From Candidatus Saccharimonadota bacterium (GTDB lineage Bacteria > Patescibacteriota > Saccharimonadia > Saccharimonadales > Saccharimonadaceae): DNA of 64,000 nt. The position numbers and the translations under genes were made by a program. Under the pieces are notes generated by a model. The model worked only from the letters and a program-made list of their open reading frames with translations. It made no database searches and was not told the origin of the DNA. Positions 33,270 to 43,274 of the stretch are shown here, piece by piece. Position 1 is the stretch's first letter. Each line of letters opens with the position of its first letter. The DNA lies in contig JAUMZA010000001.1 of NCBI GenBank assembly GCA_030528355.1, positions 1-64,000 of the forward strand, written 5' to 3'.

Positions 33270-34461
33270 AGTTGTTTTTACCCTTCTTAATAAGTGCTGG
33301 CTCGGTAATCGCTATGTCTTCCTGTAGCTTAATCCCATTTTTTGACACTGCACCACTCGCCAAAAGACGCTTTGCTTCGCCGTTACTTTTTGCAAAGCCA
33401 GCTTGCACCAAGGCTTCAAGTACGGTCGTACCGAGTGCCACAACTGGCAGCTCAGATCGCAACACTTCCCGCACGTCGCTCGTGAGTGTAAATGCCTCCT
33501 TACAAAATAGTAGCTCACTCGCCCGCACAACCGCAGCTACACGAGCTTCGCCATGAATTAGCGTAGTTACCTCACGTGCTAACAGCTTCTGCAGTGAACG
33601 AGCACCAGGATTTTCTCGATGTGCTGCCACGGCCGCTTCAATCGTTGGCTTATCGAGCAGTGTGTAGATTTTAATAAGCTCTTCCGCCGATGCGTCATCA
33701 ATATTTAGCCAGAACTGGTAGAATTTATACGGACTGGTTTTAGCAGCATCAAGCCAAATCGCCCCATCTTCACTCTTGCCAAACTTCACGCCAGTTTGCT
33801 TGTTGATTACCAGTGGCGTTGAAAATACGTGTGCCTCGCCGCCAGCTAGTTTACGAATCAAAGACACACCAGTCACGCTATTACCCCACTGGTCAGCACC
33901 GCACAGCTGCAGAGTAGCACCCTTCTCGCGGAACAAATGCAAAAAATCGTAGCCCTGGATTAAGCTGTAGCTAAATTCACCGTAGCTAATGCCACTGCCA
34001 CCTTCGCCAATGCGCTGCTGTACAAAATCACGGTCTAGCAGCTGGGTCATTGATACATGTTTGCCAACTTTATGCAAAAATTCAATGTAATTAATATCTT
34101 TAAACCAATCGTAGTTATTGACGATTTCAAATGATTTACCTGCAAGTAATCGCCGCATTTGCGCAGCCAATCCCTCAACATTTTTTGCAACCACAGCCTC
34201 ATCGCGCACATCACGCTCCTGTTTTTTTCCGTCAGGATCGCCAATCATGCCAGTTGCACCGCCAGCTAGTAAAATCGCTTTATGCCCGTGATCAATAAAA
34301 TGACGCACCACCATCATGGCGGCCAGGTTGCCGATTGTCATACTATCTGCACTTGGATCAACACCAAAATAGAAGGTGCACGGCTCGTTTACATCGGTAA
34401 TATCAGCGAAGGTTGTTTGGTTCACTAACCCACGCCACTGCAGTTCTTCTGCTAGGGTCAT
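33253..34461 (-). CDS. tyrS: Tyrosyl-tRNA synthetase
   Basis: Class I synthetase, 402 aa. The HIGH region is PSADSMTIGNLAAMM, the KMSKS loop reads KFGKSEDGAIW, and the tyrosine/tRNA pocket includes LQLCGADQWGNS. A C-terminal S4 domain (about 340-400) is present. SD AAAGGAG precedes the ATG; promoter TGCTATAAT (34500-34505) lies back to back with the PBP promoter. It is the first gene of a six-gene overlapping operon. Confidence 0.97.
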   Translation of the reverse strand: MTLAEELQWRGLVNQTTFADITDVNEPCTFYFGVDPSADSMTIGNLAAMMVVRHFIDHGHKAILLAGGATGMIGDPDGKKQERDVRDEAVVAKNVEGLAAQMRRLLAGKSFEIVNNYDWFKDINYIEFLHKVGKHVSMTQLLDRDFVQQRIGEGGSGISYGEFSYSLIQGYDFLHLFREKGATLQLCGADQWGNSVTGVSLIRKLAGGEAHVFSTPLVINKQTGVKFGKSEDGAIWLDAAKTSPYKFYQFWLNIDDASAEELIKIYTLLDKPTIEAAVAAHRENPGARSLQKLLAREVTTLIHGEARVAAVVRASELLFCKEAFTLTSDVREVLRSELPVVALGTTVLEALVQAGFAKSNGEAKRLLASGAVSKNGIKLQEDIAITEPALIKKGKNNFALAE

Positions 34462-34569
34462 ATCCGCTCCTTTGTGCGTTTAGTTATCTATGTAACTTTA
34501 TTATAGCAAAAGACTAGCTGGGTGCACTATTTTTTTGCTATAATACTATAAAACAATGCTTATGAAAGA

Positions 34570-37242
34570 GTGAGTCAAAGAATAGTGAAGAAGAACAGTA
34601 AGAATTCTCGTCGAATGAGTTTGTATGCAAACTTATCGCAAAAGCATAAATCTAATAAAGATCTTCGTGCCCGCAAGCAAGCGGAGTATCTTGCCACTTT
34701 ACCAAAGCACCCGCTAAAACGCCTGCTATACCGCATGCATCCAAAGCGTGTTGCTGGCTACTGGTTTAGTCAGAAGGGGCTATTCATGCTGCTCAAGATT
34801 ACTGGGGTAGTGATTTTATTTATCACTCTTTCAGCAGCGGCATTGTTTGCCTACTTCAGGAAAGATATCGAAACGATTCGCCCAGATGAACTCGCCAAGC
34901 GTGTCCAGACAACCATGACCCGCTACTACGACCGCAATGGCGTACTATTATGGGAAGATAAAGGTGATGGTAACTACAAGCATGTGGTTGATGGTAAAGA
35001 CATTAATAAGTACGTCAAACAAGCCACCATTGCTATCGAGGACCGTGATTTTTACAAGCATAAAGGTGTCAGTTTTACTGGGCTAGCTCGTGCAACGCTT
35101 AACAATGCTAGCGGTGGTAGCACTCAGGGCGGCTCAACCCTCACTCAGCAGCTCGTTAAGCAAGTGTTTTTTGCCGATGAAGCCAAGGAGCGTGGCATTA
35201 AAGGTATTCCACGCAAGATTAAAGAGCTTATCCTGGCGATTGAAGTAGAGCGCATGTATAACAAAGAACAAATTATTGCACTTTACCTTAACGAATCACC
35301 TTATGGCGGTCGTCGCAACGGCGTAGAAAGTGGTGCACAAACCTACTTTGGTAAATCCGCTAAAGAACTTACTATTGCAGAAGCTGCCTTACTCGCCGGC
35401 ATCCCTAACCAGCCAGGCCTGTACGACCCTTACAATAAAGCTGGCCACAAAGCACTTATCCAACGACAGCACAAAGTGCTCACCGCCATGCGCGACCTTA
35501 ACTATATTACCCAGCAAGAATTTGAAACTGCCAAGGCATACCCAATTTTGGCAAATATTAAGCCGCAAGTTAGCAGTACCGAAAATATGAAGGCACCACA
35601 TTTTGTAGTGGAGGTTCGCAAGCAACTAGAAGAAAAACTTGGCAAGACAACTGTTGGCCGTGGTGGCTTGACGGTAAAAACCACTCTCGATTGGCGCGCA
35701 CAACAGGCTGCCGAGGCTGCCGTGGCAACTGGTGCAAAGCTACTGCCTCGCTTTGGTGCAGATAACATTGCCCTGTCATCGATTGATGCCCAGACTGGCC
35801 AGGTAATTGCCATGGTAGGTAGTGTCGATTACAATAAGCCAGGCTACGGGCAGCAAAACAGTGCTACCTCACCACTTGAGCCAGGCTCGAGTATTAAGCC
35901 GATTGTAGACTTCGCACCGCTCTTTAAGCAACGTGAAGGGGTTAACTATGCTCCAGGTTCGGTGCTACGAGATGAGAATATCGACTCTATCTATTGTGCA
36001 GGTTACCGTGGTAGCTGTACCGTGCAAAACTATACCCGTAAAACCTACGGCGATGTCACTATTCGTCAATCGCTTGCCGGTTCGCTTAACCGTCCGTCGG
36101 TCAAGGCTATGTACATTGCGGGCGTAAAAGAATCTATCAAAACCGCTCAAGACCTTGGAGACCTTTCTTACTGTGCCAACAACGAAAATGCTGGGCTTTC
36201 GGCCTCGATTGGTGGTGGCTGTACTGTCAAACAGGTTGAACATGCTAATGCCTACGCCAGCCTGGCACGTGGTGGCGTATATAAGCCAGTTGCCTATGTA
36301 TTAGAAGTGAAGAATTCAATTGGTGAAATACTTCGTAAGTGGGAAGAGCCAAAGCCAAAACAGGCCGTTGACCCACAGGTTGCCTATATGCTTACCAGCA
36401 TTCTAAGTGACGCAGCTGCTCGTGGCATCACCTTTGGTGCCCAAGGTCGATCATTTGGCTTTGTAGTGCCGAACGTCGTAACTGCTGCAAAAACTGGTAC
36501 CACCGAAAACGGTAAAGGGGCTGCTAAAGACTCATGGTTGATGAGCTACTCGCCGGTTATTGCAAACGGCGTATGGATGGGCAACCATGATGGACGGCCA
36601 CTCGCTTCGAGCGACAACATGGTGGTGCGACGAGTCATGAATGACTACACTGAAGCGGTACATAAAAATGTTTATGCTGCCGATGGTAAATGGAAACTCA
36701 ATCAACAATTTACCCGCCCGAATGGCCTCAAAGAGTTATCGATTGGTGGCAAGACCGATATCTACCCATCATGGTTCGATCAAAAAGCTGGCCGATCAGA
36801 CGAAAAGATCGCCTTCGACAAGGTATCAAAAAAGAAGGCAACCGATTGTACACCGCCAGAGGCTCGTATCGAGATTGATGTCATCAAAACCACCGACCCT
36901 ATCACCAAAAAGCCAACCTTTATTGCACCAGACGGCTACGACGCAAGCAAAGATGACGATAAGCATCGCTGCGAAGATGTAAAGCCATCGGTTAGTGGAA
37001 TTTCGTTTGGCCGGGCAGGCGGGGCAGATTCGTACAAAATCATCACGAGCGTTACCCAAGGCACCCACCCGCTAGTCAACATTAAAATTGCTGTTGATGG
37101 TAACGTAGTGGCGGATGCGGGTGTATCTGGTGGCGGTACCTTTGCCACCAACGCAACCATCAAAGATGGGCAGACTGTAACTGTCACAGTGCAGGATGAT
37201 GCACTCTATACAGGCACTGCAACCCGTAAGTTTGACGATTAA
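34570..37242 (+). CDS. Class A penicillin-binding protein
   Basis: Bifunctional peptidoglycan synthase, about 890 aa, membrane-anchored. A basic cytoplasmic head (about 1-75) and a TM helix (GVVILFITLSAAALFAYF) are followed by the GT51 transglycosylase (AIEDRDFYKHKG, GGSTLTQQLVKQ). The transpeptidase has SSIK (catalytic Ser), SLN and KTGTT. A C-terminal extension of roughly 130 residues includes a small beta domain. The start is uncertain: GTG 34570 beside AAAGAG, or a later codon such as ATG at codon 16. The promoter is TGCTATAAT (34539-34544). Confidence 0.93.
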   Translation: MSQRIVKKNSKNSRRMSLYANLSQKHKSNKDLRARKQAEYLATLPKHPLKRLLYRMHPKRVAGYWFSQKGLFMLLKITGVVILFITLSAAALFAYFRKDIETIRPDELAKRVQTTMTRYYDRNGVLLWEDKGDGNYKHVVDGKDINKYVKQATIAIEDRDFYKHKGVSFTGLARATLNNASGGSTQGGSTLTQQLVKQVFFADEAKERGIKGIPRKIKELILAIEVERMYNKEQIIALYLNESPYGGRRNGVESGAQTYFGKSAKELTIAEAALLAGIPNQPGLYDPYNKAGHKALIQRQHKVLTAMRDLNYITQQEFETAKAYPILANIKPQVSSTENMKAPHFVVEVRKQLEEKLGKTTVGRGGLTVKTTLDWRAQQAAEAAVATGAKLLPRFGADNIALSSIDAQTGQVIAMVGSVDYNKPGYGQQNSATSPLEPGSSIKPIVDFAPLFKQREGVNYAPGSVLRDENIDSIYCAGYRGSCTVQNYTRKTYGDVTIRQSLAGSLNRPSVKAMYIAGVKESIKTAQDLGDLSYCANNENAGLSASIGGGCTVKQVEHANAYASLARGGVYKPVAYVLEVKNSIGEILRKWEEPKPKQAVDPQVAYMLTSILSDAAARGITFGAQGRSFGFVVPNVVTAAKTGTTENGKGAAKDSWLMSYSPVIANGVWMGNHDGRPLASSDNMVVRRVMNDYTEAVHKNVYAADGKWKLNQQFTRPNGLKELSIGGKTDIYPSWFDQKAGRSDEKIAFDKVSKKKATDCTPPEARIEIDVIKTTDPITKKPTFIAPDGYDASKDDDKHRCEDVKPSVSGISFGRAGGADSYKIITSVTQGTHPLVNIKIAVDGNVVADAGVSGGGTFATNATIKDGQTVTVTVQDDALYTGTATRKFDD

Positions 37243-37257
37243 TCCTATATTTACCAC

Positions 37258-37298
37258 ACAAATAACCCCCTTTCCTACGAAAGAGGGTTATTATTTAT
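37258..37298. terminator. Bidirectional terminator
   Basis: AATAACCCCCTTTC and GAAAGAGGGTTATT (one C bulged or mispaired) with loop CTAC, between the convergent PBP and PIN/TRAM genes. Confidence 0.85.
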
Positions 37299-37310
37299 AC
37301 TAGGCAGTAG

Positions 37311-38294
37311 TTAGCGTTGATTTTCAACTAAATCGAGCAGCCTGTCTTCACTCGTTTGTCGCTTGCGAGTTTGACGATTTACACTGCTAGCGGCAGGTTT
37401 TGTAGCTGCAGTCCGAGTAGTCGTGTTGGCATGCACAGGTTTTTTGGTAGATTTTTTAGATGGCTTTTTGTGAGCCACACTATCTTGGGCGGTTTGTGCC
37501 ACTGGTGCTTTTGCCGCCACTGGTTTTCGGCCAGCAGATGCAACTTTTTTAGTGGCAGTCCGTTTTGCCTCGGGTGTCTTTTGCCCGACTGTGCGAGCAG
37601 CGACCGTTGCAATACGGGCAAACATCATCCTGCCCGCATCCGTCTGCAAAGCACGAATAATCTCAATCGAAACCCGCTTGCCAATATATTTGCTTGCATT
37701 CTCTACCACCACCATAGTACCGTCTTCTAAATAACCTACACCCTGGTGATTATCTTGCCCTTTTTGGATTAAATCAATCTGTACAGTGTCGCCAGGTAGA
37801 TACGCAAGGCGGACGTTCTTTGCCAGTTCATTGACATTCACCACCGCAATACCTTCCACCTGGGCAACCTTATTAAGATTATAGTCAATTGTACATACCA
37901 TGCCGCCATATTTTTTTGCCAAGGCAAGCAGCCGATCATCCACCCCGCCCTGCAAATCTGTATCCGCCAAAATACGGACATTGACCATATCGCACGCACG
38001 CAACTTACGAGCAACATCCAAGCCATAGCGAGCCCTGGCACGTTTATCATTATCACCACCATCAGCCAGTAGCTGCAGTTCGCCAATCACGCTCCGTGGA
38101 ATCACCAAATCGGCTGTAATAAAGCCGGTTTCGGCAATGGGCAAAATGCGACCATCCATCAACACTGATGTGTCAACATACATCGCCGTATTTTTACTTC
38201 GCACATTGGTGCGGGCAGTTACATACACAAGATAGCTTGTTTCTGCTAGCACTGCCAAAAGCATAACTGCCAGCAGCATATATTCTCCGTTCAT
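37311..38294 (-). CDS. PIN-TRAM domain protein, YacL-like
   Basis: The 327-aa product has one N-terminal TM helix (YMLLAVMLLAVLAETSYLV). A PIN nuclease-fold domain (about 37-155) follows with acidic residues VDTSVLMDGRI, PRSVIGELQLLAD, VDDRLLALA and TIDYN, then a TRAM domain (about 165-220, YLPGDTVQIDLIQKG). The last 100 residues are a Lys/Ala/Thr-rich basic tail that may bind nucleic acid. Family members are membrane-tethered putative RNases. SD AAAGGAG; follows radA, as YacL often does. Confidence 0.88.
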   Translation of the reverse strand: MNGEYMLLAVMLLAVLAETSYLVYVTARTNVRSKNTAMYVDTSVLMDGRILPIAETGFITADLVIPRSVIGELQLLADGGDNDKRARARYGLDVARKLRACDMVNVRILADTDLQGGVDDRLLALAKKYGGMVCTIDYNLNKVAQVEGIAVVNVNELAKNVRLAYLPGDTVQIDLIQKGQDNHQGVGYLEDGTMVVVENASKYIGKRVSIEIIRALQTDAGRMMFARIATVAARTVGQKTPEAKRTATKKVASAGRKPVAAKAPVAQTAQDSVAHKKPSKKSTKKPVHANTTTRTAATKPAASSVNRQTRKRQTSEDRLLDLVENQR

Positions 38295-38305
38295 ATATTT
38301 CTCCT

Positions 38306-39658
38306 TTATTTTTGTAGATAGTCAATCAACGCAGTACGCACATCATGCACACCTTTGACAAAGGCATCTTTGGCGGTGCTTGGGGCTAACGCTTGGGTAA
38401 AGCCAAGCTTTTTTGCTTCGGCGATGCGCTTATCCACCCCAATAGCCGAACGAACTTCGCCACCTAGGCCAACTTCGCCAAATACCACAGTACCTGCATT
38501 AAGTTTACGCCCAGCCGCTGCACTGGCAATCGCCATACAAATCGCTAAATCGGCTGCTGGGTCACTTAATTTCATGCCACCAACTACGTTAATGTAGATA
38601 TCTTTATCTGATAATTTCAATTTAGTGCGTCGTTCGAGCACTGCGATAAGAAGGTTGAGCCGATTTAAATCAAACCCACTTGCCGTACGTTTAGGATACC
38701 CGAAATTGGTTGGATTGACAAGTGCCTGAATCTCAACCAGTAGCGGGCGCGTGCCTTCAAGCGTGGCCAGTACCACCGAGCCATCTTCATCACGACGCTC
38801 GGCCAGCAGCGTAGCCGATGGATTTTCCACTACTGCTAGACCCTTCTCGCTCATTTCAAAAATCGCCGCCTCGCTGGTAGAGCCATAGCGATTTTTTACC
38901 GCTCGCACCACCTTAAAGCCACCGTAGCGGTCGCCTTCAAACTGTAGCACCACATCAACCAAATGCTCGAGCACCTTTGGCCCAGCAATTGCTCCCTCTT
39001 TGGTGACATGCCCCACCAAAATGACCGCCGCACCGGTTTCTTTGGCGGCACGAATAATCACGTTGCTACTATTGGTGATCTGGCTCACGGTACCTGGTGC
39101 TGAAGCAATTTCGTCAAGCGCCAAGGTTTGAATCGAATCGACAATCACCAACTGATACTTGCCGGTGCGGATGGTGGCTGCGATATCATCTGCACTAGTG
39201 CTCGCCACAAAGCCGAGTGATTCGCCTTTGCTTGCACCCAAACGCTCGGCCCGTAAACGTACTTGTCCGGCCGACTCCTCGCCACTCACATACAGCACCG
39301 GATATTGCTTGGCAACGTGTGCCACAATCTGCAGCAGCAAGGTGCTTTTACCGATGCCCGGCTGACCTGCCAAGAGCGTCACGCCACCCGGCAAAATACC
39401 GCCGCCCAGCACCGTATCAACATCGGCAATGCCGGTGCTTAGCCGCTGCAAGCCATCTTCAACCGCCACCGATTCAAGCGATTGCACATCCAGTGGACGA
39501 CCACTCGCCACACTTTTTGCCACCGCCGATTTACCCGTGGCAGTTGGCATTTGCTCAACCAGCGAATTCCATTCGCCGCAATTTTCGCACCGCCCCGCCC
39601 ACTTCGTGAACGTTGCACCACACTGCTGACAGGTAAATTGTTGTTTTGCTTTTGCCAT
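38306..39658 (-). CDS. radA: DNA repair protein RadA
   Basis: RecA-like branch-migration ATPase, 450 aa. The N-terminal zinc finger is complete (FTCQQCGATF, GRCENCGEW). Walker A is LLAGQPGIGKSTLLLQ, the RadA-specific motif reads VKNRYGSTSEA (KNRFG in most), and a Lon-like C-terminal domain includes DPAADLAICMAIASA. TATAAT lies eight bases before the ATG and AAAGG two bases before it, so either a second promoter or coupled translation may serve it. Confidence 0.96.
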   Translation of the reverse strand: MAKAKQQFTCQQCGATFTKWAGRCENCGEWNSLVEQMPTATGKSAVAKSVASGRPLDVQSLESVAVEDGLQRLSTGIADVDTVLGGGILPGGVTLLAGQPGIGKSTLLLQIVAHVAKQYPVLYVSGEESAGQVRLRAERLGASKGESLGFVASTSADDIAATIRTGKYQLVIVDSIQTLALDEIASAPGTVSQITNSSNVIIRAAKETGAAVILVGHVTKEGAIAGPKVLEHLVDVVLQFEGDRYGGFKVVRAVKNRYGSTSEAAIFEMSEKGLAVVENPSATLLAERRDEDGSVVLATLEGTRPLLVEIQALVNPTNFGYPKRTASGFDLNRLNLLIAVLERRTKLKLSDKDIYINVVGGMKLSDPAADLAICMAIASAAAGRKLNAGTVVFGEVGLGGEVRSAIGVDKRIAEAKKLGFTQALAPSTAKDAFVKGVHDVRTALIDYLQK

Positions 39659-39667
39659 TACCTTTTA

Positions 39668-40660
39668 TTATAAACTAGGCGCCGGTGCGAGGCTACTATC
39701 TAACGCCTGCTGTAGGCTATTTGATTCATCAACCAGCTGATTATGAGCAACTCGTTTTGCTTCGTACTCCCGAATGTCGGCATCAATCGCTGCCCGCCGG
39801 CTATCAAGCTGCCGTGTGCGTGCCACTAATGCATTACGCTCACTTGTGAACGCACCTTGTGAGCTAAATGCTCCACTTTGTGCCCGGTTATTAAACGAGG
39901 CAATGTCACTGTTGAGTGCCGCAATCGCTTGATTATAGTGGCGAGTTGCGGTGTTGATTTTGACCGATAGCTGCTCGAGCTGCTGACGCAAACTCATCGA
40001 ACCCTGCTGTAGCTCATCAAACTTATGACTGTACCGAGCATGTAGCGCAGTTACTTTTTTACGATCAGAAAAATATTTTTTATAATAGGCTTCAAGCTCT
40101 GGGGCAATATCAGCCACCTCCGTGCCGATAATAGAATGTAGTTCGTTATGGTGCTGCCCTGGTTGGTTGCGACGGTAGTACTCCATACGTTCACGAAATG
40201 CATCATCGGTAATCTTTTTTTCTTCGTTTGTAAGGAGTGCATTTATATTACGCTTATCTGCCGCTGATAGCCGCTCATACACGGCATGCAGCATCTCATG
40301 GGCAGCAGTTACCTCCTTGACACCACGAAGTCGTTCATCATCAATATCGTACAAATATATTTTACCTGCTTTGTAGCACCCTAAAATAGCATTGCCCTGT
40401 TCTTTACGGCGACAATCTTCATTAAAATTGCTGGTCGAATCAAGCTTTGGGTGTGATGCATAATAATAGAACTTTCCCGTTTCATTCATGCCAGCATCGT
40501 TGGCAATTTGAGCAATTTCAGCACTAGGCTGATACTGCCATACTGCAATCTGATCAGCAATATACTGACGGTTGAGCGTTGCCCATACCGCTACAGCAAT
40601 CACCACAATAAATACTATTATACCGACACCGGCAATTCCTTGTGTTACCCTACGATTCAT
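39668..40660 (-). CDS. Membrane-anchored HEMLH metalloprotease-like protein
   Basis: The 330-aa protein has a TM helix (VGIIIVFIVV-like, about residues 12-32), so most of it should lie outside the membrane. A zincin motif AAHEMLHAVYERL (HExxH) sits near residue 122, with a possible third ligand in HHNELHSIIGTEV about 50 residues later. The second half is long coiled coil (about 200-315, LRQQLEQLSVKINTATRHY). It overlaps the clpC end by 11 bases and is coupled to it. Substrate unknown. Confidence 0.72.
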   Translation of the reverse strand: MNRRVTQGIAGVGIIVFIVVIAVAVWATLNRQYIADQIAVWQYQPSAEIAQIANDAGMNETGKFYYYASHPKLDSTSNFNEDCRRKEQGNAILGCYKAGKIYLYDIDDERLRGVKEVTAAHEMLHAVYERLSAADKRNINALLTNEEKKITDDAFRERMEYYRRNQPGQHHNELHSIIGTEVADIAPELEAYYKKYFSDRKKVTALHARYSHKFDELQQGSMSLRQQLEQLSVKINTATRHYNQAIAALNSDIASFNNRAQSGAFSSQGAFTSERNALVARTRQLDSRRAAIDADIREYEAKRVAHNQLVDESNSLQQALDSSLAPAPSL

Positions 40661-43115
40661 ACTCCCCTTTTATGAAAATTGTATTATGTTTTGTAGTTAC
40701 AATCAATACGGAGCCACTTGTAAATTCTCCGTTAATTACACCTTCTGCAATAGGGTGCTCTAGCAAATCTTCAATCGTACGGCGGAGCTCTCGTGCACCA
40801 AATTGCTTACTGTAACCTTCTTTCACTACTAAACGTTTGGCTGCAGGCTGTACTCGCAAAGAAATACCCTTTTGTGCCAAGCGGTCTTGTAGTTGTGCAA
40901 TAAAAATGTCTGCAATCTTACCAACTTCTTGTTTTGAAAGTGCATGGAAGGTGAGTACCGCATCAAACCGATTAATTAGCTCGGGTTTCATAAATGATTC
41001 CAGTGCCTTGCGGGTGGCGGCTGCATTTTTGGTATGCAATGCGGAAAGCTCTTGCTTATCCTGGGCGGTTGCCATCACAAAGCCAAGTTCGGTTTCTTTC
41101 TGCATTTCTTCAGCACCAAGGTTACTCGTAAGAATGATGATGGTGTTCGTAAAATCAACTGTTCGACCCTTGCCGTCGGTCAGCTTGCCATCTTCGAGCA
41201 GCTGTAACAATAGCTGAAAGACTGACGGATGGGCTTTTTCGATTTCATCAAACAATACTACACTGTAGGGTTGGCGGCGAATTATATCGGTTAGCTGACC
41301 ACCATCGTCATACCCTACATAGCCAGCCGGTGCACCCAGCAGGCGACTGGCGGTGTGTTTTTCAGCAAATTCACTCATGTCAATTTTTACCAGTGCGTCA
41401 TCACCACCAAAGACCTCACGAGCCAACACCCGGGCAAGCTCTGTTTTGCCTACGCCAGTTGGCCCCATAAATATAAAGCTGCCTATTGGACGTTTTGCTA
41501 CGGACACCCCGCTGCGACTACGACGAATCGCCTTTGCCACCTGGCGAATCGCCTCTTGCTGGCCAATCACCTGTTTAGACAGGTGTGTTTCAAGCTTGGC
41601 AAGCATAGCTTGTTCACTACGTTGCAGTTTTGTGACTGGAATGCTTGTAATATGAGACACAGCCCGTGCCATGTCATCAGCTGTCAACTTGGTAACTTTA
41701 CGCTTCTTTTTGGTATATGATTCATGCTGCTTTTTTAGTTGCAACAACCGTGTTTTACGTACAGCCGCAGTTTCATATTCCTGCTGCGACACAGCCGTTT
41801 CGATATCACGCTCCAAGGCCGCAATCTCCGCCGCTAACGTACGGACTTTTTTAGGCGTCACATTGTCTCGCACTCGCACCAAGGCGGCTGCTTCGTCAAT
41901 CACATCTAACGCCTTATCTGGCATGTAGCGATCCTTAATATAGCGGTCTGCCAAATACACCGCATCAGCTAGCACCTCATCGCTCATTGTCACTCCGTGG
42001 TGTGTTTCGTACTGCGGACGCAACCCCCGCAAAATTGCCCGCACTTCAGCCAGCGATGGCTCTTTCGCAATCACCGTCTGGAAGCGTCGCTCCAGGGCAG
42101 TATCTTTTTCGATATGCTTTTTGTACTCATCAAACGTAGTTGCTCCAATCAGCCGCAGCTCGCCCCTTGCTAACGCCGGCTTGAGCAAATTGGCGGCATC
42201 CATTGAACCTTCGGCTGCACCTGCACCCACCAACAAATGCAACTCATCAATAAAAACAATTGCCTGCGGTGTATGTTTGATAGCGGTGACGATTTTCTTC
42301 AAGCGTTCTTCAAACTCGCCACGATACTTTGTACCCGCAATAATTGCCGCCAAATCAAGCTGAATCACCGTGGCGTTGCACAAATGGTCTGGCACATTAT
42401 GGGCCGCAATACGAGCCGCCAATCCTTCAACAATTGCCGTCTTACCCACGCCCGGCTCGCCAATCAATAGCGGATTATTTTTGCGACGACGACTTAAAAT
42501 CGTAATTACCCGCTCGACTTCTTTATGGCGGCCAATTACCGGGTCGATTTTGCCAGCCCTTGCCCGAGCCACTAGGTCGGTGCCATATTGCTGCAGCAGT
42601 GCCCGTCGCTGCTGTGAGGCTGTTTGTTTATTTGATGATGACTGCGAATTAGCCTCGGCTGCTTGCCGCTCCAAAAACATCTCAATATCCCGCAGCAGCA
42701 GCGGAACATCTACCCCCATGTGCACCAATAGGTTCGCCGCTTTGCTTTTACGCTGCACCAGCAGCCCGTGAAGCATATGCTCGGTGCCGAGCTGCTCACT
42801 GCCTTGCTCCTGTGCTAGCTGCCAGGCCAATTTTAGCGACACCACGGCTGGCTCACTTAATGTATTAACGCCAATGCGAAGCTGTCGCAAGCCAGGCCGA
42901 AGCTCCAACGCTTGCTCCGCTCTATCAAGGGTGATACCCGCATCAGCCAAAAGCTTTGCCCCTAAACTTGCCCCTTGTGCCAAAATCCCTAACAGTAGAT
43001 ACTCCGTGCCGATGTGCGAGCTGCCATACCCACGTGCGATAGAATCCGCATAGTATAAGCTAGTGCGTGCGTTATCGCTCAATCGTCCTACAAAATCTGC
43101 AAAATCTTCCGACAT
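40650..43115 (-). CDS. clpC: ClpC-type AAA+ unfoldase
   Basis: The 821-aa HSP100 partner of ClpP has two N-terminal Clp repeats (about 5-150), AAA-1 with [16 protein letters not shown] and [10 protein letters not shown], a middle domain with a UVR-like segment ([19 protein letters not shown]), and AAA-2 with [15 protein letters not shown] and [11 protein letters not shown]. It unfolds proteins for ClpP, encoded at 17138. SD AAAGGGA. Promoter and CIRCE lie upstream; the leader has a hairpin ACGACT/AGTCGT (43142-43160). First gene of the clpC-metalloprotease-radA-PIN/TRAM operon. Confidence 0.96.
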   Translation of the reverse strand: MSEDFADFVGRLSDNARTSLYYADSIARGYGSSHIGTEYLLLGILAQGASLGAKLLADAGITLDRAEQALELRPGLRQLRIGVNTLSEPAVVSLKLAWQLAQEQGSEQLGTEHMLHGLLVQRKSKAANLLVHMGVDVPLLLRDIEMFLERQAAEANSQSSSNKQTASQQRRALLQQYGTDLVARARAGKIDPVIGRHKEVERVITILSRRRKNNPLLIGEPGVGKTAIVEGLAARIAAHNVPDHLCNATVIQLDLAAIIAGTKYRGEFEERLKKIVTAIKHTPQAIVFIDELHLLVGAGAAEGSMDAANLLKPALARGELRLIGATTFDEYKKHIEKDTALERRFQTVIAKEPSLAEVRAILRGLRPQYETHHGVTMSDEVLADAVYLADRYIKDRYMPDKALDVIDEAAALVRVRDNVTPKKVRTLAAEIAALERDIETAVSQQEYETAAVRKTRLLQLKKQHESYTKKKRKVTKLTADDMARAVSHITSIPVTKLQRSEQAMLAKLETHLSKQVIGQQEAIRQVAKAIRRSRSGVSVAKRPIGSFIFMGPTGVGKTELARVLAREVFGGDDALVKIDMSEFAEKHTASRLLGAPAGYVGYDDGGQLTDIIRRQPYSVVLFDEIEKAHPSVFQLLLQLLEDGKLTDGKGRTVDFTNTIIILTSNLGAEEMQKETELGFVMATAQDKQELSALHTKNAAATRKALESFMKPELINRFDAVLTFHALSKQEVGKIADIFIAQLQDRLAQKGISLRVQPAAKRLVVKEGYSKQFGARELRRTIEDLLEHPIAEGVINGEFTSGSVLIVTTKHNTIFIKGEYES

Positions 43116-43169
43116 CGTATCCCTTTATTATCAGCGTTTTGACGACTATTTGCAAGTCGTTCTCTTGTT

Positions 43170-43198
43170 ATTATACCGATAGTTTAGCACTCTTGCAA
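43170..43198 (-). promoter_or_regulatory. clpC promoter
   Basis: Minus strand TTGCAA, 17 bases, TATAAT. The -35 lies inside the CIRCE centre. Confidence 0.85.
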
Positions 43199-43210
43199 GG
43201 CGAGTGCTAA
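43184..43210 (-). promoter_or_regulatory. CIRCE operator of clpC
   Basis: A perfect TTAGCACTC, nine bases, GAGTGCTAA. It overlaps the -35 and half of the spacer of the clpC promoter; HrcA is the expected repressor. Confidence 0.96.
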
Positions 43211-43218
43211 AATTGCAA

Positions 43219-43250
43219 CACCCCCGCACACGTAGTTTCGTACGGGGGTG
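43219..43250 (-). terminator. Terminator after nusA
   Basis: CACCCCCG and CGGGGGTG stem with a long loop; the T-tract on the minus strand is weak (TTGCAATTTT). Confidence 0.65.
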
Positions 43251-43274
43251 AAATAGCCTTGCTATAGCTGCTAA

